DNA of 44,250 nucleotides, taken from the NCBI GenBank assembly GCA_900771335.1, contig CAAGNP010000029.1:1-44250 (forward strand), in the 5' to 3' direction. The notes below the pieces were generated by a model that was given only the letters and a program-made list of their open reading frames with translations, had not been told where the DNA came from and searched no databases. The position numbers were made by a program, and so were the translations under genes. This document shows, one piece after another, positions 7,459 through 14,097 of this stretch (position 1 is its first letter; every line of letters begins with the position of its first letter). This DNA comes from Rikenellaceae bacterium. Its GTDB lineage: Bacteria > Bacteroidota > Bacteroidia > Bacteroidales > UBA932.

Positions 7459-9342
7459 ATGAATATGAAATACAGATCACTTATTCTGGTCCTTTCGGCT
7501 ATCTTTATGGTGGGGTGCCAGTCCTTGGAGACAAGTAATCAAATCTCAGATGAAGTCCCATTTAAGGCTTCATTGGAGAGCTTTCAGCCTCAGACCAAGA
7601 CCTCTATGACGCAAGATAGGCAGGTGGTGTGGTCGCAAGGTGACAGACTTGCAATATTTCAGGGGGCCACTATTGCTGATGAGTATCTGGTCACTGATGC
7701 AAGTGCCGGAAAAACCAATGCTACTTTTAATATCGTCAATGGCAGCAGTGATCTCAACGGCAGTTTCTCAGCAGGTACAGATGTGTCATGCAATGTAGCC
7801 CTTTATCCATATGCTGAAGACCTCTCTTTGGTGGCATCTGCGCTTGATGAAGAGGAGACAACTTTCGGAATTTCCGGTTATCTCCTCCCATCTACTCAAG
7901 ACTATGTAGCAGAAAGTTTTGCCAATGGGGCATTCCCTATGGTAGCTGTGACACAGAATATGTCTGACCATAACCTCAGATTTAAAAATGTACTCGGTGC
8001 TATCAAGCTCCAGCTTAAGGGAGACCAGACAGTGACATCGATATCAATTTCCGGTAAGAACAATGAGAAACTTTCCGGAGCAGCTACCATTACAGCTTAC
8101 AGCAATAATCTAACCCCGGCTATCACTATGACAGGTGCTGATGATGCTGCGAAATCTGTCACCCTCGACTGTGGCGCAGGTGTGACTCTTGATGAGGATG
8201 CAGCGACTGAGTTCATCATCGCCCTCCCACCTGTCGTTTTCAGCCAGGGTTTTACAGTGAATGTAACAGACTCAGAAAGCGAAACCTATGAGATAAATGC
8301 CAATACTCCAAATACCATTCTCCGTTCGTCGATCCTTGTGATGCCTGCCGTAACACTTGGCCAGACCCCTGGAGAGGATGAAGATGATAATGCGACATAT
8401 GTTGAATATCTCTATTTGGACAGGACCTCTTTGACAATGTATCCATCCACATCGATTACCCTTGTCGCTAATCCGGACCCTGTAGATGTTACCGATCCTA
8501 CCCTTACCTGGTCGTCATCGAATCCATCTGTGGCACAGGTGGACCAGAATGGTAAAGTTACCACAGTGGCTGACGGTACCGCTACCATCACCGTTATGGC
8601 AGTAGGAGGAGTAAGTGCTACTTGCTCGGTGACAGTGAAGAGTGCTATAGAAGTGGTCAAAATAAATTATGTAGTGGGAGGTGTAAACTATGGATGTGGA
8701 ATAGTTATCGGCAATGTAGTCTGGGCCCCTGTGAACTGCGGATATGAACCCGCTAATGGAGAATATAAAGGGTATCCTTATGGCAAACTCTATCAGTGGG
8801 GGAGAAAGTACGGTCAGGGCTACGATTCAAATGATGCCTCTTATCCATCAGGAGCCAATCTTGTCAAGGGACCTGTAGATCCAAGTTTGGATTCATCTGA
8901 TGAGCATGCTGGTAAGTTCTTTTATAATTCATCTCATCCATATAATTGGAGTGCTAATCGAATAGATGATTTGTGGGCAGATAGTAATGGCAAGACTATG
9001 AATGATCCATGTCCGGAAGGGTGGCGAGTTCCTACATGGGGTGAGCTTCAAAGTTTGATTGCTAACTACTCAGCATGGAGTACAGATGCATCTGAGCATA
9101 ACGGTCGTTACTTCACCGGAGAGTACACATATATGGAAGGTATCCAAAAAATATTTCTTCCTGCGGCTGGTTATCGCAGCTGCGACAATGGCGATGTCTT
9201 CGGTCGGGGCGGCCTTGGCTACTACTGGTCGTCTACCTCATGCAGTATCTGCGCGGGCTACTTCTACTTCGACAGAGGTAGCGTGTTTATAAAAGACAGC
9301 TATCGGGCAGCTGGATATACTGTCCGTTGCGTCCAGAAATAA
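7459..9342 (+). CDS. Surface lipoprotein: fimbrillin-like, Ig-like (Big_2) and Fib_succ_major domains
   Basis: A 627-residue exported lipoprotein. A signal peptide ends in the lipobox AIFMVGC with lipidated Cys20. Residues about 30-300 resemble fimbrillin-like (FimA/Mfa-type) domains, with KTSM, WSQGDRLAIF and LRFKNVLGAIKLQL segments. Residues about 314-395 form a bacterial Ig-like group 2 domain (WSSSNPSVAQVDQNGKVT, GTATITV). The rest is the Fibrobacter succinogenes paralogous domain: a WAPVNCG strand, DPCPEGWRVPTWGEL, LPAAGYR and GYYWSST, ending AGYTVRCVQK. This C-terminal fold is C-type-lectin-like and is a known target fold of diversity-generating retroelements. The last 54 codons have very different third-base use from the codons upstream. 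Likely an outer-membrane-anchored adhesin or binding protein; the ligand is unknown. Confidence 0.88.
   Translation: MNMKYRSLILVLSAIFMVGCQSLETSNQISDEVPFKASLESFQPQTKTSMTQDRQVVWSQGDRLAIFQGATIADEYLVTDASAGKTNATFNIVNGSSDLNGSFSAGTDVSCNVALYPYAEDLSLVASALDEEETTFGISGYLLPSTQDYVAESFANGAFPMVAVTQNMSDHNLRFKNVLGAIKLQLKGDQTVTSISISGKNNEKLSGAATITAYSNNLTPAITMTGADDAAKSVTLDCGAGVTLDEDAATEFIIALPPVVFSQGFTVNVTDSESETYEINANTPNTILRSSILVMPAVTLGQTPGEDEDDNATYVEYLYLDRTSLTMYPSTSITLVANPDPVDVTDPTLTWSSSNPSVAQVDQNGKVTTVADGTATITVMAVGGVSATCSVTVKSAIEVVKINYVVGGVNYGCGIVIGNVVWAPVNCGYEPANGEYKGYPYGKLYQWGRKYGQGYDSNDASYPSGANLVKGPVDPSLDSSDEHAGKFFYNSSHPYNWSANRIDDLWADSNGKTMNDPCPEGWRVPTWGELQSLIANYSAWSTDASEHNGRYFTGEYTYMEGIQKIFLPAAGYRSCDNGDVFGRGGLGYYWSSTSCSICAGYFYFDRGSVFIKDSYRAAGYTVRCVQK
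9178..9339 (+). other. Putative DGR-type variable region at the lipoprotein C-terminus
   Basis: In codons 574-627 of the lipoprotein, 27 of 54 codons end in C (hand count), including runs such as TAC TTC TAC TTC GAC. In the 60 codons at 8881-9060 only 2 end in C. Retroelement mutagenesis converts template AAC codons to NNC, giving exactly this pattern in the surface-exposed loops of this domain. The fixed framework (YYWSST, VRCV) is kept. No reverse transcriptase or template repeat is in the window, so this is an inference. A cassette exchange from a GC-richer relative would also fit. Confidence 0.45.
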
Positions 9343-9368
9343 CAAATCCATGCGAAGCAAAGATTTGT
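9342..9368. repeat. Hairpin immediately after the putative variable region
   Basis: ACAAATC (9342-9348) pairs with GATTTGT (9362-9368); inside, TGC pairs with GCA around a GAA loop. It overlaps the last base of the stop codon. Diversity-generating retroelements often carry a short hairpin or cruciform just downstream of the variable region that aids retrohoming, so the position is suggestive, but the stem is AT-rich. Confidence 0.45.
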
Positions 9369-9376
9369 AAGTTCAG

Positions 9377-9404
9377 CAGCCGTGCAGCGATGTGCGGCTG
9401 TTTT
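9377..9404 (+). terminator. Possible terminator after the lipoprotein gene
   Basis: CAGCCG (9377-9382) pairs with CGGCTG (9395-9400), with further possible pairs inside, followed by TTTT. It lies 35 bases after the stop codon. Confidence 0.6.
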
Positions 9405-9746
9405 CATTTACAGATAAAGAAATCTCTGTCGTCACAGAGCTCTCGTCACGTCTTCAGACAGAATCCGGCATTGGCTTCGCTACACGGAGATTTGCCGTTT
9501 GTTCGCTTAACGCACTCCGCAAAGTCGTTCACGACGGATTGCTCCGTGCTGCTCACGGCACTCACATTTCCTTATAGACATCGATGGGTGGGTGTGGTAT
9601 CTCTAGTCAGTAAGTCTCAGTGAATCAGTGAGTTCCTATACTTTGGGGTGGGTGATTTTACCCACCCTCAGGGGTGGTAAAGTGTTGTGGATCAGCGAGT
9701 TGCTGACGCAAAGAAAAAAGGGGAGGTGACGGAAAAGGTGGACCGG
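9405..9746. other. Non-coding stretch with hairpins and a repeated 16-base word
   Basis: No convincing gene is present. Open frames here have no family features and read like chance translations. The stretch holds CTCCGCAAAGTCGTTC at 9515-9530 (also at 7170-7185), a short CCGTG/CACGG hairpin next to it, and a strong GGGTGGGT/ACCCACCC hairpin (9646-9653 with 9660-9667). The base composition is more GC-rich than ordinary spacers here. It may be a decayed gene or an array of dispersed repeat elements. Confidence 0.5.
9645..9668. repeat. GC-rich hairpin between the lipoprotein gene and pssA
   Basis: GGGTGGGT and ACCCACCC form a perfect eight-base-pair stem around GATTTT, with one extra G-U pair outside. 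No T-tract follows on either strand, so it is not a standard terminator. It lies about 80 bases beyond the 3' end of the minus-strand pssA operon and could protect that transcript end. Confidence 0.5.
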
Positions 9747-10460
9747 CTATTTTTTGATAAGGAGGAGGATTGTGTTCCAGAGGATGTAGAGGAGGAAGAT
9801 GAAGGCGATGATGCCGCTCCAGTGGATGTGAGAGATGATCGCTGCCACTATGAAGGGTAGTAGTACTAATGCGAATGTATAGAGTGTTTTGTTCTCTGCC
9901 CAGCGAAGGGATTTGAATTTAAGGGAGAACATGGGGATCTCGCTGATGAGGGCTAATGAAAGTGCGATCGCTACGATAGGAAGTGTCCAGGAGTTGAGAA
10001 GTGCCATGTGGAGGGCAGGGGAGTGCTCTGATGCGAAGGCTATCAGTGACCCTACAAACAGGGCGCATGCCGGTGTCGGAAGACCGATAAAAGATGTGGT
10101 CTGACGTGTATCCAGATTGAATTTAGCCAGACGCAGTGCCGAAAATGGGGCGATAAGCAGTACAGGATATACCATCCAGGAAGGATTGATGGATGCCTGC
10201 TGAAGGTAATTGAAAAGAATAAGGGAAGGAGCCAGACCGAAGCTGATTGCATCGCATAGCGAATCCAGCTCCTTTCCTATATCTGAGTATGCGTGGAGTG
10301 TCCTCGCTGCGAGTCCATCCATGAAATCAAACACAGCAGCCAATAGCATAAGGATAAATGCTGCCATAAAGTCGCCCTGGAATGCGAAAATAATGGAACC
10401 TGTACCCGAAATCAGGTTCATGCAGGTGATGGTATTGGGGATATGTTTGACTATTTTCAT
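9747..10460 (-). CDS. pssA: CDP-diacylglycerol--serine O-phosphatidyltransferase
   Basis: A 237-residue polytopic enzyme of the CDP-alcohol phosphatidyltransferase family. The full catalytic signature D-x2-DG-x2-AR-x8-G-x3-D-x3-D is present: D45, D48-G49, A52-R53, G62, D66 and D70. These aspartates bind the metal ion and activate the alcohol. The enzyme makes phosphatidylserine, precursor of phosphatidylethanolamine, in the inner membrane. The N-terminal IPNTITCMNLISG sequence is typical of the bacterial PssA II type. It is the last gene of a minus-strand run, 23 bases after the third peptidase gene, an odd partner that suggests shared transcription rather than shared function. Confidence 0.93.
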   Translation of the reverse strand: MKIVKHIPNTITCMNLISGTGSIIFAFQGDFMAAFILMLLAAVFDFMDGLAARTLHAYSDIGKELDSLCDAISFGLAPSLILFNYLQQASINPSWMVYPVLLIAPFSALRLAKFNLDTRQTTSFIGLPTPACALFVGSLIAFASEHSPALHMALLNSWTLPIVAIALSLALISEIPMFSLKFKSLRWAENKTLYTFALVLLPFIVAAIISHIHWSGIIAFIFLLYILWNTILLLIKK

Positions 10461-10483
10461 ACTCTATAATGCTTATTGGGCCG

Positions 10484-11605
10484 TTACAGGCCAAGTTTCT
10501 TTCTGATCTCTTTAGGAATACTGTTTTTGTGTACCAGGATACACATGGTTTTCCCTTTTACGTAGTTCTCAGACATCATGTGATGCCCAGTTTTGGTGTA
10601 TTCGTGACCCCATGAGTTTTTGGTATTGTAGTATTTTACACCATTCTGGTCTTTGTACAGGCCTGTGATGTGCTCCAGATGGTCATCTACAGACTGGAAT
10701 GTCTCGTAGAACATCTGACGCATTTCCTGTGTTACCTCCATCTCGGGGATGATCTCTGTGGACTCCTGAATCTGTTTTCTGGTAAGTTTGGTGTCTTTAG
10801 GTAGAATACTAAGATCTCTTGCCAGTACATAACCGGGTTCGCTGATGTCACCAGACCAAGCTACGGTATATCCATTAAGTAGTGCGTGGTCGATAATTTT
10901 GATCATCTCCTCCATAGGAACATTGTACATAGTGCCGAAGTCCCAGTTGTCAGGGAGTTCGAGCAGTACCTTCTCATAAAATGGGAGGTGGGTAAAACTG
11001 GTTATGTCTACATAGTCAGAGAAATCGAGACCGAGATACTCCTTGAATGATATGGGTGTGTACTCTTTGCCATTGTATTCGAATGTCTCTGGGAGTTTGC
11101 CGAGATAGATATCAAAGAGTGCCTCCTGTAGTTCAATCGACTCAGGTGTCAAAACACCACGTTCGGTGGTCACTGAGGCTAAGGCTTCAACATATGCGCT
11201 CAGTTCGCTGTGGTCGTGTTTGGGTGAGTCGTAGTTGATGCCGTCATATGCATACTGAGGTACAAGACCATATTTGTCCATCATATTGATGGCCATATGC
11301 CCCAGACTTCCCTCTACAATGCTGCCTTGACCTTCTCGGATATAATTGTCAAAGATGCGGTGACGGTAGTTGTGGCGGACTGTAAACATTTCTGAGAGGT
11401 CAAATTCACCTTTGCCTGTCCTGATAAGTTCAGACTCAATGAATGATGTGGTGCCGAAACACCAGCAGGTACCGGTCTCAGCCTGGTCTTTGATAGGGGT
11501 GGCAGGATTCTCCACCACTTTAGTGAATATATAAACATTCTCTTGCGCCATAAGGGTGCAAGAGAATGCCAATAAAGTACCTGCAAGAATGCTTTTGATT
11601 TTCAT
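10484..11605 (-). CDS. Exported C1B cysteine peptidase (aminopeptidase C / bleomycin hydrolase family), copy 3
   Basis: A 373-residue papain-fold peptidase of family C1B. The signal peptide (residues 1-20, ending LMAQ) differs from cytosolic PepC and places it in the periplasm or outside. The oxyanion Gln41 and nucleophile Cys47 lie in KDQAETGTCWCF, six residues apart as in papain. The catalytic His (about H312, in DHLEHITG) and Asn (about N330, in KNSWG) are present. The C-terminus IRKKLGL is shared with both neighbours. It has the same length as the next upstream copy and is very similar throughout, indicating a fairly recent duplication. It lies 12 bases downstream of that copy in one operon. 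Role: probably trimming of peptides from the diet or envelope; the substrate is unknown. Confidence 0.9.
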   Translation of the reverse strand: MKIKSILAGTLLAFSCTLMAQENVYIFTKVVENPATPIKDQAETGTCWCFGTTSFIESELIRTGKGEFDLSEMFTVRHNYRHRIFDNYIREGQGSIVEGSLGHMAINMMDKYGLVPQYAYDGINYDSPKHDHSELSAYVEALASVTTERGVLTPESIELQEALFDIYLGKLPETFEYNGKEYTPISFKEYLGLDFSDYVDITSFTHLPFYEKVLLELPDNWDFGTMYNVPMEEMIKIIDHALLNGYTVAWSGDISEPGYVLARDLSILPKDTKLTRKQIQESTEIIPEMEVTQEMRQMFYETFQSVDDHLEHITGLYKDQNGVKYYNTKNSWGHEYTKTGHHMMSENYVKGKTMCILVHKNSIPKEIRKKLGL

Positions 11606-11617
11606 CTTATTATAAGA

Positions 11618-12739
11618 TTATAGACCAAGTTTCTTTCTGATATCTTTAGGAATACCGTTTTTGTTTACAAGGATACTGATGGTTTTTCCTTTCACGAAGT
11701 TCTCAGACATCTTGTGGTAACCTGTACCGTTGCGGTCAAGACCCCACGAGTTCTTGGTGTTGTAGTATTTTACACCATTCTGGTCAGTATAGATACCTGT
11801 GATGTGCTCAAGGTGGTCATCCACTGTAAGGAATGTCTCAAAGAACTGCTGGCGGATCTCCTGGGTCACTTCGATCTCAGGGATAATCTCAGTAGCTTCA
11901 AGGATCTGTTTTCTGGTAAGTTTGGTGTCTTGAGGAACAATGCACAATTCTCTCTCGAATACATAGCCGGCTTCGCTGCAGTCACCGTCCCATACAAGGG
12001 TGTAACCATTGTGAAGAGAGTAGTCGATGATGTTAATGAACTCTTCGATAGGTACGTTGTACATAGTGCCGTGATCCCAGTTGTCAGGAACTTCCACCTG
12101 AACTTTCTGATAGAAAGGATGGTGGGTGAAGCTTGTTATCTCTACATAGTCTGAGAAATCAAGACCAAGATACTCCTTGAATGAAGCAGGTGTATACTCT
12201 TTGCCTTTGTATTCGAAAGTCTCAGGAAGTTCGCCAAGATAGATGTCGAAAAGTGCCTCCTGAAGTTTCTTTGACTCAGGGGTAACCACTTTTCTCTCTG
12301 TAGTAACACTTGCAAGAGCTTTGATATACATGCTCATCTCATCGTGATTGTGTTTCTCAGAGTCGTAGTTGATGCCGTCGTAAGCGTATTCAGGAACAAG
12401 ACCGTATTTGTCCATCATGTTGATCGCCATATGTGCCAAGCTGCCTGGAGTGATGTTGCCACGGCCTCTTCTGATGTAGTTGTCATAGATACGTTTGTTG
12501 TAGTTGTGACGTACTGTGAACATTTCAGAAAGATCGATCTCACCTTTGCCGAGTCTTATAATCTCTGACTCAATGAATGAGGTGGTGCCATAACACCAGC
12601 AAGTACCGGTTTTGGCCTGATCTTTAACTGGGGTAGCAGGGTGTTCCACCACTTTGGTGAATTTGTATACTGTTTCCTGCGCAAAAAGTGTGCATGAAGC
12701 TGCCAACAATGCACCTACAAGGATATTTCTAAGTTTCAT
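11618..12739 (-). CDS. Exported C1B cysteine peptidase (aminopeptidase C / bleomycin hydrolase family), copy 2
   Basis: A 373-residue paralogue that aligns end to end with the copy at 10484-11605. Signal peptide 1-20 (ending LFAQ); Gln41 and Cys47 in KDQAKTGTCWCY; His in DHLEHITGIY; Asn in KNSWG. Differences are spread along the sequence, so the duplication is not extremely recent. It follows the first copy by 22 bases. The catalytic set is intact, so it is expected to be active. Codon use is more biased than in the third copy (many CTT/GGT), suggesting higher expression. Confidence 0.9.
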   Translation of the reverse strand: MKLRNILVGALLAASCTLFAQETVYKFTKVVEHPATPVKDQAKTGTCWCYGTTSFIESEIIRLGKGEIDLSEMFTVRHNYNKRIYDNYIRRGRGNITPGSLAHMAINMMDKYGLVPEYAYDGINYDSEKHNHDEMSMYIKALASVTTERKVVTPESKKLQEALFDIYLGELPETFEYKGKEYTPASFKEYLGLDFSDYVEITSFTHHPFYQKVQVEVPDNWDHGTMYNVPIEEFINIIDYSLHNGYTLVWDGDCSEAGYVFERELCIVPQDTKLTRKQILEATEIIPEIEVTQEIRQQFFETFLTVDDHLEHITGIYTDQNGVKYYNTKNSWGLDRNGTGYHKMSENFVKGKTISILVNKNGIPKDIRKKLGL

Positions 12740-12761
12740 ACCGTATGTTTTTTAGTTTGGA

Positions 12762-13967
12762 TTATAGACCAAGTTTTTCTCTGATTTCCTGAGGGATAGA
12801 GTTTTTGTTTACAAGGATGTCCATGGTTTTGTACTGAACATAAGATTCAGATATATACCAGTAACCTTTGTATTTGCCTGACTCTCCCCATGAGTTTTTG
12901 ATCATATAGTATTTTGTACCATTCTGATCTTTAGCGATACCGTACATATGCATACCGTGGTCATCAGTAGTCTGGTAGTTGTCATATGCAGCCTGACGCA
13001 TTTCAGGGGTGATTTTTAGCTCTGGACCAGGGGTAGCAACAGCTGGTTTGCCTGCAGCAGCAGGGTTAGCGCCGATCCAACGTGCCTCATCGCTGCCGGC
13101 AGCTTTCTTGATAGCATCAGTATCTGGAACCACGCCGATACCGTCACGGGTGAAGCCTTTCTCACTTACGTCAGAAGCCCATGCGATAGTGTAACCATTG
13201 TTAAGTGCGTTGTCGATAATAGCCATCATGTCCTCAAGTGGAACATTGTATGCTTTTTCCCAACGCCAGTTGTCTGGAACTTCCTGTACAGTTTCAGTAT
13301 AGTAAGGGATGTGTGTCCAAGAAACGATATCCACATAGTCATCCAGGTTGATAGGTAGAGACTCTACGAAGCTCTTAGGGGTATACTCTTTACCTTCTAC
13401 TGTAAATTTCTCAGGTTTCTCACCAAGATATGCGTCAAGGATCCCTTGGAAACCATTTTTCCAAGCTGTAGAAAGTTTTCTGTTAGGGTTTTTGATCACA
13501 GCTGATACATAAGCTTTGGTTACAGCGTCCAACTCACCGTGAACGTGGATGTCTGTACCATAGTTAAGACCGGTCATCTCCACGTTAGGAACCATACCGT
13601 AGTGTTTCATAACGTAAAGGGCGTCACCGAATGAGCTGCCACCTGCGAAGTTAAGGTTGCCGTGAAGTCTTACATATTTTTCAGCTTTGTCTGCGTATGC
13701 GTGAGATATTACGAACATCTCAGAAAGGTCAAGTTCAGGACCACCAGCTCTCATAATCTCAGACTCGAAGAATGAAAGTGCAGAGAAGCACCAGCAAGTA
13801 CCTGAGCTGCTTTGGTTTTTAATAGAAGTTACAGGATTCTCCACTACGGTTGTAAATACATAACCTTGTGGCTCCTCAGGCTTTTGACCTTTTTTCTTTT
13901 GGGCAAAAGCATTTACAGAGAGCATACATGCTGCAGCTGTAAGAAGTGCGAATGATTTTAGGTTCAT
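12762..13967 (-). CDS. Exported C1B cysteine peptidase (aminopeptidase C / bleomycin hydrolase family), copy 1
   Basis: A 401-residue, more divergent member of the same family and the first gene of the operon. The signal peptide runs to about residue 22 (SVNAFAQ), followed by a Lys/Pro-rich linker. Gln52 and Cys58 lie in KNQSSSGTCWCF; the catalytic His is in DHGMHMYGIA and the Asn in KNSWGESG. Compared with its neighbours it has an extra Ala/Gly/Pro-rich segment before the PELKITPEMR helix. A Bacteroidetes -7 box (TATATTTG) lies 34 bases upstream of the ATG. The operon order is this gene, the two 373-residue copies, then pssA. Confidence 0.92.
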   Translation of the reverse strand: MNLKSFALLTAAACMLSVNAFAQKKKGQKPEEPQGYVFTTVVENPVTSIKNQSSSGTCWCFSALSFFESEIMRAGGPELDLSEMFVISHAYADKAEKYVRLHGNLNFAGGSSFGDALYVMKHYGMVPNVEMTGLNYGTDIHVHGELDAVTKAYVSAVIKNPNRKLSTAWKNGFQGILDAYLGEKPEKFTVEGKEYTPKSFVESLPINLDDYVDIVSWTHIPYYTETVQEVPDNWRWEKAYNVPLEDMMAIIDNALNNGYTIAWASDVSEKGFTRDGIGVVPDTDAIKKAAGSDEARWIGANPAAAGKPAVATPGPELKITPEMRQAAYDNYQTTDDHGMHMYGIAKDQNGTKYYMIKNSWGESGKYKGYWYISESYVQYKTMDILVNKNSIPQEIREKLGL

Positions 13968-14001
13968 AATATTTATTTTAGTTTGTTATTTTCACATTAG
14001 G

Positions 14002-14009
14002 CAAATATA
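14002..14009 (-). promoter_or_regulatory. -7 box of the peptidase-pssA operon
   Basis: Minus-strand TATATTTG matches TAnnTTTG exactly and leaves a 34-base 5' leader before the ATG at 13967. A clear -33 TTTG at 19-21 bases was not found. Confidence 0.6.
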
Positions 14010-14040
14010 AGAATCTTTTTTGAATAATACCACTGCCAAA

Positions 14041-14070
14041 TTGTCATAAAATCTCTTGGCTTGCATTTTG
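14041..14070 (+). promoter_or_regulatory. Possible clpB promoter
   Basis: TTG at 14041-14043, then 19 bases, then GCATTTTG (14063-14070), one mismatch from TAnnTTTG. The ATG at 14098 is 27 bases further, behind GGTGGAGG. No heat-shock element was recognised. Confidence 0.4.
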
Positions 14071-14097
14071 AAGCGGTAGGGGTGGAGGAAATTAGTT

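Noticed and set aside
9327..9623. 98-residue frame after the lipoprotein gene
   Set aside because: It runs through the terminator hairpin and repeats, has no family resemblance, and shares words with a non-coding repeat upstream.
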